Shown: positions 1-5,304 of the stretch, one piece after another
Position numbering within the stretch: position 1 is the first letter of the stretch
Layout: the number at the start of each line of letters is the position of its first letter
Source: an uncultured Porphyromonadaceae bacterium
GTDB lineage: Bacteria; Bacteroidota; Bacteroidia; Bacteroidales; Muribaculaceae
DNA length: 6,089 bases
Direction of reading: 5' to 3'
NCBI GenBank assembly: GCA_905193395.1
Contig: CAJJOO010000097.1
Span: 1-6,089, forward strand
Position numbers and translations under genes: made by a program
The notes under the pieces: generated by a model
What the model was told of the DNA's origin: nothing
Database searches by the model: none
The model's input: only the letters and a program-made list of their open reading frames with translations

Positions 1-56
1 TCGCAATTGCGATACAGCCGCTTTGATTTAATCGTCCCAATAATTTTTTCTTGCAT
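1..56 (-). CDS. Possible start of an unidentified gene, cut by the left window edge
   Basis: An open frame starts with ATG at 56-54 on the minus strand and stays open to the edge, giving 18 residues that begin MQEKIIGTIKSKRLYRNC. A purine-rich AAGGTG lies 7 to 12 bases upstream of the ATG, a better ribosome-binding candidate than elsewhere in the window. The start is lysine- and isoleucine-rich and AT-rich, as many bacterial gene starts are. It lies 84 bases downstream of the SHOCT gene on the same strand, so the two could share a transcript. The fragment is too short to name a family, and the open frame could be chance. Confidence 0.35.
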   Translation of the reverse strand, partial: MQEKIIGTIKSKRLYRNC

Positions 57-99
57 TGTTTCACCTTGCCGCCCATCCACGGGAGGCCATGCGGCTTTT

Positions 100-137
100 C
101 TCCGCGCCTCCAGGGGCTTTTTTACGGCGAGGCGGAG
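100..137. repeat. Imperfect inverted repeat after the SHOCT gene
   Basis: CTCCGCGCCTC (100-110) and GAGGCGGAG (129-137) pair over nine bases with a two-base bulge, around an 18-base loop that contains TTTTTT. The repeat lies 4 bases past the stop codon of the minus-strand SHOCT gene. It is not followed by a U-rich tract in either direction, so it may be a 3'-end processing or stability hairpin rather than a simple intrinsic terminator. Confidence 0.35.
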
Positions 138-140
138 CCC

Positions 141-437
141 TTAACTTAGCAGGATGGCTATGAACAGGGCGGCGACAAGCATTGAGACCACCGCCAGGAC
201 TACGCCGATTGCTGCACCGTGGCTTATCATCCGGCTTTCGGCCTCCGAAAGGTCCCGGGCCGTCTCCTTTCCGTGCCGGAAGATTCCGGACAGGGAAACA
301 GGGTGGCGCGTCGCCGGTTCGTCCGGCGCACCAAGTATCTTTCGCTTCTCGGCGTCAAACTCGTCCTGTGTCAGCACTCCGGAATCCAGCAGTGCCTTGA
401 GTTTTGCAAGTTCGTCGTATTTCAGTTCCATTGCCAT
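141..437 (-). CDS. SHOCT-domain protein with a C-terminal membrane segment
   Basis: The 98-residue product has an N-terminal SHOCT module at about residues 5-35 (YDELAKLKALLDSGVLTQDE, then a DAEKRKIL end). This is the helix-turn-helix-like short domain with the family's L-x-x-L-x-x-x-G-x-[IL]-[TS]-x-x-E-[FY] pattern. A polar linker follows (about 36-72), then one hydrophobic helix (about 74-97). The likely topology is a single-pass inner-membrane protein with the SHOCT domain in the cytoplasm. SHOCT domains usually sit at C-termini; here it leads the protein, as in many small Bacteroidetes membrane proteins. Its molecular function is not known. The second ATG (431) is an equally possible start, since neither has a clear ribosome-binding site. 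The gene is transcribed away from the symporter operon, and the only promoter-like element found is over 350 bases upstream. Confidence 0.8.
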   Translation of the reverse strand: MAMELKYDELAKLKALLDSGVLTQDEFDAEKRKILGAPDEPATRHPVSLSGIFRHGKETARDLSEAESRMISHGAAIGVVLAVVSMLVAALFIAILLS

Positions 438-747
438 CTGGGCCTACGCGCGGCCATGCTCCCCGGCATAAGGAGCAATCGGTGCCTCATGATTCCCGAA
501 TGTGGCATTAAATTATGGAAAAAGAAAAGAGGGGAATTCATCGCACCTCCATCATAGCAAGACAGGCTCGCCAAAGCCACGGACTGAATGATGTGTGAGG
601 GTAGAATAAACTGCCCCTCCGGATTTGTCTATGTCAGGATACGGCCACAGCGGCCGCATGATACAGTTGCGACAAATTCAGAAAGAGCGTCCAATCTCAC
701 TTTTTCTCAGTCCTTTTGTGAATTGGCGATTCGTCTTGCCGAGAAAG

Positions 748-762
748 AAAGTGTGACACTTT
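748..762. repeat. Short perfect palindrome, possible operator
   Basis: AAAGTGT (748-754) and ACACTTT (756-762) are perfectly complementary around one central G. With one extra T the symmetry continues outward (AGA...TCT). The odd-length symmetrical shape is typical of a dimeric repressor site, but no other copy was seen in the window and the binding protein is unknown. Confidence 0.35.
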
Positions 763-765
763 TCT

Positions 766-795
766 TATCCGGCGGTATTTCTCCTCCGCCGGATA
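766..795. repeat. Perfect 10-bp inverted repeat (hairpin)
   Basis: TATCCGGCGG (766-775) and CCGCCGGATA (786-795) form a perfect GC-rich stem with a 10-base loop. Neither side has a T-run, so it is not a standard terminator. A minus-strand TATCTTTG element at 799-806 would place a transcript start at about 793-795, which puts this hairpin at the extreme 5' end of that RNA. Its loop would then read AGGAGAAATA. It could stabilise an mRNA 5' end or be a protein-binding site. Confidence 0.5.
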
Positions 796-798
796 GGG

Positions 799-806
799 CA
801 AAGATA
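799..806 (-). promoter_or_regulatory. Candidate leftward Bacteroidetes -7 element
   Basis: Read on the minus strand, this is TATCTTTG, a full match to TAnnTTTG and identical to the element before the 5305 gene. No convincing -33 TTTG is found 19-21 bases upstream, so the promoter is incomplete. If active it would produce a transcript with a leader of about 355 bases before the SHOCT gene. Confidence 0.4.
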
Positions 807-906
807 AGCAAATATGCACGTCTTCGGATGAAATTTATTCCGCAGAATTACTGCCCTAAGATACGCCACGGCTCCATTCTATGCCGCGCCCAGGCAACGG
901 TTGCGG

Positions 907-938
907 GTTGCGCGGGGTTGTTTTTTTTCTTAACTTTG
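907..938 (+). promoter_or_regulatory. Promoter of the symporter-lgt operon
   Basis: TAACTTTG (931-938) matches the Bacteroidetes -7 consensus TAnnTTTG. GTTG (907-910), 20 bases upstream, is a fair -33 element. Transcription would start at about 943-945, leaving a leader of roughly 20 bases before the ATG at 965. This is the main reason for rejecting the upstream in-frame ATG at 881, which lies before the promoter. The spacer contains a run of eight T (921-928). Confidence 0.7.
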
Positions 939-964
939 TACTCGAATTCCATCCCCTGATTCAA

Positions 965-2230
965 ATGCTCGAGCAATTCGGTAAATATATTGTGGAAGTG
1001 GCCGACTTTCTGTGCGGTTATCCACTGTTCTTTCTCCTCATCGGCGGCGGAATATATCTGTTCTTGTCCTCCGGATTCGTATCCCTGCGCCGTCTGCCGG
1101 CCGCGATTGGCGAACTGCGCAAGAAAAACGACGCCCGCAACGGCCAGATTTCATCAGTTCAGGCCCTGGCTTCGGTAATCGCGGCCACCGTGGGCCTTGG
1201 CAACATCGCCGGTGTGGCCATCGCTCTGGTTACGGGCGGTCCGGGCGCAATCTTCTGGATGTGGGTCAGCGCCCTTGTGGGCATGGCTACGAAATATCAC
1301 GAAGGCGTTCTGGCAATCATGTACAAGGGCCGTGACGACACGGGTGCACCCCAGGGCGGCCCGATGCATATCATAACGCTCGGTCTGGGGCAGCGCTGGA
1401 AGCCGCTGGCACGCTTTTTCGCCGTGGCCGGCCTGTTCGGCACGCTCTGCATCATGAACGCCAACCAGTTGACCGAGGCCTTCATCTCGACCTTCTCCAC
1501 CCCTGAGGGCATCGAATCAAGCAGTTTCCTCAGTTCCGCGGGTGGTCTTGTCGGACTCAGCAACGACCAGACCTGCCGTCTGCTGTTCGGCATAGCCATC
1601 GCCGCCGTGGTTTCAGTGGTGATTCTCGGCGGCATCCGCCGCATCGCCAACGTGGCATCCGTCATGGTGCCCTTCATGGTGGGAATCTACTTTGTGATGG
1701 TGCTCTACATCATCCTCTCGCATCTGGGCGATGTGCCCGCCGTGTTCCGAAACATTTTCAGCGAGGCGTTCAACCTCAGGGCCGGATTCGGCGCCCTGGC
1801 CGGCATCGCCATTATCGGTGCTCGCCGCGCCGCCCTGGTGAACGACGCCGGTATCGGAACAGCATCAATCATGCACGGTGCGTCGCGCAACAATTCACCT
1901 GTACGCGAGGGGCTTATAGCCATGCTCGGACCGGCCGTCGACTCGGGTCTGGTATGCACGCTGACCGCCGTGGCCATTATGCTCTGCGTGCCCGACCTGG
2001 CTGCAATCCAGGGCGTCAAGGGCCTGGAAGTGGCCGTGAAAGCCTTCGGTACCGGAATTCCCGGCGGCGAATACATGCTCATGTTCATTGTGCTGTGCTT
2101 CGCGCTGTCGTCTATGTTCTCATATTCCTTCTACGGGTCTACCTGTGCCTCCTACCTTTTCGGCTCGTTCGCGCTGGTACCTCTACCTATTCCTGGCCTC
2201 ACTGGTGGTGTTCGCAATCGTCCCGATTGA
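965..2230 (+). CDS. Alanine/glycine:cation symporter (AGCS family), frame broken near the 3' end
   Basis: This is an inner-membrane sodium-coupled amino-acid importer of the AGCS family. GGPGAIFWMWVSALVG at residues 91-106 fits the sodium:alanine symporter signature, preceded by the conserved ATVGLGNIAGVA (74-85). Further family blocks are PQGGPMH (129-135), GARRAALVNDAGIGTA (285-300) and PVREGLIAMLGP (312-323). Family similarity is continuous up to YLFG (397-400). The remaining 21 residues of this frame, ending at a TGA at 2228, do not look like the family, while the expected last membrane helices continue one frame over (2166-2390). An extra base between 2165 and 2175 would explain this; removing it gives about 474 residues, a normal family length. 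As written the product is 421 residues and lacks the final helix region. The start at 965 is chosen because the promoter ends just before it. It is the first gene of a likely operon with lgt 13 bases after the restored stop. Confidence 0.88.
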   Translation: MLEQFGKYIVEVADFLCGYPLFFLLIGGGIYLFLSSGFVSLRRLPAAIGELRKKNDARNGQISSVQALASVIAATVGLGNIAGVAIALVTGGPGAIFWMWVSALVGMATKYHEGVLAIMYKGRDDTGAPQGGPMHIITLGLGQRWKPLARFFAVAGLFGTLCIMNANQLTEAFISTFSTPEGIESSSFLSSAGGLVGLSNDQTCRLLFGIAIAAVVSVVILGGIRRIANVASVMVPFMVGIYFVMVLYIILSHLGDVPAVFRNIFSEAFNLRAGFGALAGIAIIGARRAALVNDAGIGTASIMHGASRNNSPVREGLIAMLGPAVDSGLVCTLTAVAIMLCVPDLAAIQGVKGLEVAVKAFGTGIPGGEYMLMFIVLCFALSSMFSYSFYGSTCASYLFGSFALVPLPIPGLTGGVRNRPD

Positions 2231-2390
2231 GGCTGCCGTAGGAATGTGCGATTTGTTCTACGCCCTTATGGCCTTCCCCACCATGCTGTCGATTCTGCTG
2301 CTGAGCGGACGCGTGCGGAATGCCACACGCCGCTTCTTCGGCAAGGACAGTGCGGACGGCGACGGCTGTTCCGCCGACAAAAACGAATAA
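2166..2390 (+). pseudogene. Out-of-frame C-terminal remainder of the AGCS symporter
   Basis: This frame encodes a sequence that begins around SRWYLYLFLASLVVFAIVP and continues through a block containing GMCDLFYALMAFPTMLSILL to a charged tail (RNATRRFF...). It is what AGCS proteins carry after their YLFG motif: a further helix pair and a short cytoplasmic end. It has no sensible start codon of its own; the ATG at 2088 in this frame is followed by unrelated residues until the shift point. Read together with 965-2164, it completes the transporter. The cause could be a genuine inactivating insertion, an assembly error or recoding. An insertion or assembly error seems likelier, because no classical slippery site is visible. 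Confidence 0.75.
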
Positions 2391-2403
2391 AATTCAATCA
2401 GAT

Positions 2404-3255
2404 ATGCTGAACTACATTGTCTGGGACGTAAATCCCGAAATTTTCACCTGGCCCGTCACCGTCCGCTGGTACGGGCTGATGTTTGCCATATCGTTCTGGC
2501 TGGGCTTCAACATCGTGGCCCATATGTTCCGGCGCGAAGGCGCCCCCGAGAACTGGCTGGGGACCCTGCTGCTGTGGGTTGCCGGCGGAACCCTGGTCGG
2601 CGCACGCCTAGGCCACGTGTTCTTCTATGCCTGGGACTATTACTCGCAGCACCCCGTCGAGATTCTCTACACCTGGGAGGGCGGCCTTGCAAGCCATGGC
2701 GGCGCAATCGGAATCATAATCGCCGTTATCCTGTTCTCGATATTCACCACACGCCGCAACCCACTGTGGACCTTTGACCGCCTTGTGGTGGCCATCGCCC
2801 TGGCCGGATGCTTCATACGCCTTGGCAACCTGATGAACTCCGAGATTTTCGGCCACGCCACCACTCTCCCCTGGGGCTTCATGTTCCTGCGCTCGCCCGA
2901 ATGGCATGCCATGTATGCCGGCCAGGCCTGCCATCCCACGCAGATCTACGAAGCCATGTGCTATCTGGTTCTCTTCGGCCTGCTGATGTGGATGTACTGG
3001 AAACGCAACTGCGGCGACCGTCCCGGACTGATTTTCGGCACCTTCCTGGTCGGCACCTTCTTCTCGCGATTCCTCATCGAATTCATCAAGAACGACCAGG
3101 AAGCATTTGAGGCCGACATGGTCCTGAACATGGGCCAGTGGCTCAGTATTCCCTTCGTACTCCTGGGCCTGGCACTGATAATCATGGCTCTTGTCCGTCC
3201 GCGCGTGCCGTCGAAAATCAAGGCGGAGCACGCCCCGACGCCCCGACGCAAATAA
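2404..3255 (+). CDS. lgt: Prolipoprotein diacylglyceryl transferase
   Basis: Lgt transfers a diacylglyceryl group from phosphatidylglycerol to the lipobox cysteine of prolipoproteins at the inner membrane, the first step of lipoprotein maturation. The 283-residue product is a normal length and is strongly hydrophobic throughout, as expected of a multi-pass protein. Landmarks are VRWYGLMFA near the N-terminus (20-28), ASHGGAIG with His98, the signature-like stretch IRLGNLMNSEIFG with Arg139, Asn142 and Glu147, and the late SRFLIEF with Arg222. These correspond to E. coli His103, Arg143, Asn146, Glu151 and Arg239, so the active site appears intact. The usual GR-x-GNF start of the signature is IR-x-GNL here. 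The start at 2404 is chosen over an in-frame ATG at 2320 because it begins the conserved N-terminus and lies 13 bases after the symporter stop. An intact Lgt is expected to be essential in a lipoprotein-rich Bacteroidales cell. Confidence 0.96.
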   Translation: MLNYIVWDVNPEIFTWPVTVRWYGLMFAISFWLGFNIVAHMFRREGAPENWLGTLLLWVAGGTLVGARLGHVFFYAWDYYSQHPVEILYTWEGGLASHGGAIGIIIAVILFSIFTTRRNPLWTFDRLVVAIALAGCFIRLGNLMNSEIFGHATTLPWGFMFLRSPEWHAMYAGQACHPTQIYEAMCYLVLFGLLMWMYWKRNCGDRPGLIFGTFLVGTFFSRFLIEFIKNDQEAFEADMVLNMGQWLSIPFVLLGLALIIMALVRPRVPSKIKAEHAPTPRRK

Positions 3256-3268
3256 ATCCCCGGCTGCG

Positions 3269-4192
3269 ATGCGCTTCTCGACATTTCGTGCGCGGCTCAA
3301 GCCCTGGATTCTGCCCCTTGCAATGGTTTGCGGCATGCTGTTCCATACCGCGATAGAAAGTGTGCAGTTTCTTGCGCCCTACCTCATCTTCACGATGCTG
3401 TTCATCACATTCTGCCGCCTGCACCCGGGCGAATTCCGCATCGGGCGACTCACGGCAGCCGTTGTAGGCGTACAACTGGCCGGTGCCGTAGCCGTCTATC
3501 TGGCCTGCCTGCCTCTGGGCGACGACGCTGCCCAGGGCGCAATGATTTGCATTCTTTGCCCCACCGCCACGGCCGCACCGGTAATCACAGCCCTGCTCGG
3601 CGGGTCGATTTCCACGCTTATCGCTATCTCGCTGCTCAGCAATCTTGCCACGGCCATCGCCGCGCCAGCCTTCTTCGCACTGATAAATCCGGAGGCCTCC
3701 ATATCGTTCACAGCCCTGTTCCTGAGCATACTTGCCAAGGTGGGACCGATGATACTGGCTCCGCTGCTGCTGGCGCTGCTGCTGAACTACGCCGCTCCCA
3801 GGCTCCACGACAGAATAGCCTCGTTCCAGCCGCTGTCGTTCTATCTATGGGCCGTATCGCTGATTATCGTGGTCGGACGCGCCGTTTCCTTCGCCATGCA
3901 CGAACCGCCGGACAGAATCCCCGAAATGATTGCGCTGGCGCTGCTGGCCGGAGCCGTATGCATCGCCCAATTCTACATCGGCCGCCGGCTGGGCGCGCGA
4001 ATGGGCGACAAAATAGCCGGCGCACAGGGACTCGGACAGAAAAACACGGTCCTTGCCGTCTGGATGGCCATATCTTTCCTCAACCCCGTCTCCTCTATCG
4101 CACCGGCCGCCTACATCGCCTGGCAAAATTCCATCAATTCGCTCCAGTTATACCTCAAAACGCGCCGCGAGGCTGAACCAAATCGACTCTGA
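3269..4192 (+). CDS. Bile acid:sodium symporter (BASS) family-like transporter
   Basis: This 307-residue integral membrane protein has about nine or ten hydrophobic helices, matching the ten-helix BASS fold in size. The match rests on two blocks. CPTATAAPVITALLGG (97-112) aligns with the family's CPGG-x-ASNV motif and is followed by a crossover-type helix. GLGQKNTVLAVWMA (254-267) aligns with the family's E-x-G-x-QN-x-x-LA motif. Substrates of the family include bile acids, pantoate, pyruvate and other organic anions; the actual substrate here is not evident. Two positions that bind sodium in characterised members appear changed: Ala103-Pro104 replaces Ser-Asn, and no glutamate precedes GQKN. 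Coupling may therefore differ. The gene starts 13 bases after lgt, so it is probably cotranscribed. ATG 3269 is preferred over 3191, which lies inside lgt. Confidence 0.8.
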   Translation: MRFSTFRARLKPWILPLAMVCGMLFHTAIESVQFLAPYLIFTMLFITFCRLHPGEFRIGRLTAAVVGVQLAGAVAVYLACLPLGDDAAQGAMICILCPTATAAPVITALLGGSISTLIAISLLSNLATAIAAPAFFALINPEASISFTALFLSILAKVGPMILAPLLLALLLNYAAPRLHDRIASFQPLSFYLWAVSLIIVVGRAVSFAMHEPPDRIPEMIALALLAGAVCIAQFYIGRRLGARMGDKIAGAQGLGQKNTVLAVWMAISFLNPVSSIAPAAYIAWQNSINSLQLYLKTRREAEPNRL

Positions 4193-4215
4193 CACGTTAA
4201 CACATTATCAACGTG
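4193..4215. promoter_or_regulatory. Inverted repeat upstream of the Crp/Fnr gene, candidate operator
   Basis: CACGTT (4193-4198) and AACGTG (4210-4215) are perfect inverted arms separated by 11 bases, and two further symmetrical positions lie in the spacer. The minus strand reads TTGAT within it, recalling half of a Crp/Fnr-type TTGAT-n4-ATCAA box. The repeat begins right after the BASS stop codon and ends 21 bases before the regulator ATG. No T-run follows, so an operator is likelier than a terminator. Autoregulation by the adjacent protein is an inference. Confidence 0.45.
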
Positions 4216-4236
4216 CCATAAAGAAACAATTATATA

Positions 4237-4935
4237 ATGCAAACAATGTTTGAAACCCTCATGGGCCTGTCCCTGTTCAAAGGAATCAGTGACACAAGCC
4301 TGTCGAAGACGGTGGGAGCCAACAAGTTCCACTTCCTCAAATATTCGCCCGGCAGCGTAATATACAATGCCGGCGACCCCTGTCTCGACGTCACCTTCAT
4401 CCTTTCGGGCACAGTGAGGATCACCATCGCCAACCCCGACGGGCGTTTCTCCGTGTCCCAGTCGCTGGGCGCCAATGAGGTTATCTCGCCCGAATTCCTT
4501 TTCGGACGTATCACACGCTTCCCGGGAGTGGTAGCGGCCGTCGACACAGTGTCGATACTCAGAATCCCGAAATCCGACTATATCAACATCCTCAACAGCG
4601 ACCCGATATTCCTGTTCAACTATCTCAACCTGCTGTCGATGAACGCCCAGAAGGCCGTCGAAGGCATCCTGGCCGTTTCTACCGGCGACATCGCCGAACG
4701 AATTGCTTTCTGGATAAGCGCCCTTACCCAGCCGCGCAGTTTCGATATCGTTCTCGAAAGCCCGGGCCGAGGGCTCAGCCCCCTTTTCGGCGTTCCGCGC
4801 ACCATACTGAAAAGTGTACTCGACGAAATGAAAGAACGCGGCCTGGTTGACTATTCACCCGGAATCATCCGCGTTCTCGACCGCCGCAAACTGCTGTCAC
4901 TGCTCAACAACCACTCCGAAGACCCGGGCGAATAA
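4237..4935 (+). CDS. Crp/Fnr-family transcriptional regulator
   Basis: The 232-residue protein has the Crp/Fnr layout. An N-terminal cyclic-nucleotide-binding-type beta-roll spans about residues 10-125, with YSPGSVIYNAGDP and FILSGTVRI as the recognisable strands. A long dimerisation helix follows (about 128-165), then a C-terminal winged helix, where LFGVPRTILKSVLDEMKERG (about 185-204) is the recognition part and IIRVLDRRKL the wing. The phosphate-binding cassette of cAMP-binding Crp (GE-L-x-L...R-[ST]) is replaced by a segment around ISPEFLFGRITRFP, and there is no N-terminal cysteine cluster as in Fnr. cAMP and an iron-sulfur cluster are therefore both unlikely effectors, and the signal is unknown. 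The start could be ATG 4237 or ATG 4246; the latter begins MFETL, typical of related Bacteroidales regulators. It is the last gene of the operon, 44 bases after the BASS gene, with a candidate operator in that gap. Confidence 0.9.
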   Translation: MQTMFETLMGLSLFKGISDTSLSKTVGANKFHFLKYSPGSVIYNAGDPCLDVTFILSGTVRITIANPDGRFSVSQSLGANEVISPEFLFGRITRFPGVVAAVDTVSILRIPKSDYINILNSDPIFLFNYLNLLSMNAQKAVEGILAVSTGDIAERIAFWISALTQPRSFDIVLESPGRGLSPLFGVPRTILKSVLDEMKERGLVDYSPGIIRVLDRRKLLSLLNNHSEDPGE

Positions 4936-4956
4936 ACGACCAGTTTCCCCTAACAT

Positions 4957-5114
4957 AAAAGAGACCATCGTAACGGCACACACGACGTGCTTTACGGTGG
5001 TCTCAGTTTAGTGTTGACGTCATCACGACGCCATTCCAATAATAACCCTAAAATAATCTAAACCTTAGTTATACCTATAAATCGGTCGCAGGGGTGAATG
5101 TTTTTCCCTTTGAC
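4957..5114 (-). ncRNA. Candidate small RNA, about 155 bases
   Basis: A leftward promoter with both consensus elements (5119-5149) would start a transcript near 5113-5115, and the hairpin at 4961-5004 followed by TTTT would end it near 4957. The interval has no open frame longer than a few codons on that strand. Besides the terminator, the RNA can form a 7-bp hairpin, TGGCGTC-loop-GACGTCA (5033 to 5015). Its one G-U pair forms only in the minus-strand RNA; the plus-strand RNA would have an A-C mismatch there. The 5' half is AU-rich and mostly unpaired. By contrast the terminator stem is better in the plus direction. No known RNA family is recognised; the call is inferred from the promoter-terminator pair. 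Confidence 0.45.
4961..5004 (+). terminator. Strong hairpin terminator, probably bidirectional
   Basis: GAGACCATCGTAA (4961-4973) pairs with TTACGGTGGTCTC (4992-5004) in a 13-bp stem with one G-U pair on the plus strand. Inside it GCAC (4976-4979) pairs with GTGC (4987-4990). It begins 26 bases after the regulator stop. On the plus strand it is followed by AGTTTA, whose TTT can pair with the AAA before the stem. On the minus strand it is followed by TTTTATG, so it can also end leftward transcripts. Confidence 0.75.
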
Positions 5115-5118
5115 ATCG

Positions 5119-5149
5119 CAAAATTACTGCTTCATGACGTGGAGGCAAA
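5119..5149 (-). promoter_or_regulatory. Leftward Bacteroidetes-type promoter in the gap
   Basis: On the minus strand TTTG (5149-5146) is followed after exactly 19 bases by TAATTTTG (5126-5119). Both match the -33 TTTG and -7 TAnnTTTG consensus at the usual spacing. It is the best-formed promoter in the window, yet no protein gene lies downstream of it before the terminator at 4961-5004. Confidence 0.6.
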
Positions 5150-5279
5150 AGCCATATCGGACGAAATAAAGACAATATAAATCAATCATACAACTACAAG
5201 ATTGTGTATCTGCGAATTGAATCTAGGAAAATATAAGCGATAATCGGGTTAAATCAAAGGTGTATTCCGGAAAATTTCG

Positions 5280-5287
5280 TATCTTTG
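5280..5287 (+). promoter_or_regulatory. Promoter -7 element of the 5305 gene
   Basis: TATCTTTG matches TAnnTTTG. Transcription would start near 5292-5294, about 12 bases before the ATG at 5305. No clear -33 TTTG lies 19-21 bases upstream, so an activator may be needed. The remainder of the gap from 5150 to 5279 is AT-rich with nothing else I can identify. Confidence 0.6.
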
Positions 5288-5304
5288 CCCTAACAATTAC
5301 TGCT

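Larger units (their letters stand above)
438..906. other. Non-coding divergent intergenic region
   Basis: About 470 bases separate the start of the minus-strand SHOCT gene from the promoter of the plus-strand symporter operon. Frames here are short or of implausible composition, and I recognise no protein. The right half holds two dyads (748-762 and 766-795) and a leftward TAnnTTTG element (799-806), described separately. Between 438 and 740 I see nothing I can name. Confidence 0.6.

Noticed and set aside
106..121. GCCT-CCAG-GGGC hairpin followed by TTTTTT as a plus-strand terminator
   Set aside because: The stem has only four pairs including a wobble, and no plus-strand gene ends nearby.
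552..659. 35-codon minus-strand open frame as a leader peptide in the SHOCT leader
   Set aside because: It has no ribosome-binding site or recognisable features, and its length is within chance expectation.
588..959. 123-codon plus-strand open frame in the intergenic region
   Set aside because: Its composition is not protein-like, no family is recognisable, it overlaps the hairpin and the operon promoter, and it has no start context.
881..964. In-frame upstream start for the symporter at ATG 881
   Set aside because: The added 28 residues lie across the TAACTTTG promoter and have no family similarity; the ATG at 965 follows the predicted transcript start.
2320..2403. Upstream in-frame start for lgt
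   Set aside because: It would overlap the symporter C-terminus and add a non-conserved, polar extension before the normal Lgt start.
2608..3336. 242-codon minus-strand open frame antisense to lgt
   Set aside because: It is a shadow of the GC-rich lgt coding frame; its residues follow from lgt codon usage and show no recognisable domain.
3328..4176. 282-codon plus-strand open frame inside the BASS gene
   Set aside because: It is rich in Arg, His and Gly, as expected of an off-frame reading; the overlapping frame encodes a clear membrane protein.
5011..5026. 16-bp near-perfect palindrome GTGTTGACGTCATCAC as an operator
   Set aside because: It overlaps a better-explained RNA hairpin (5015-5033) in the candidate small RNA and lies far from any gene start; kept only as part of that feature.
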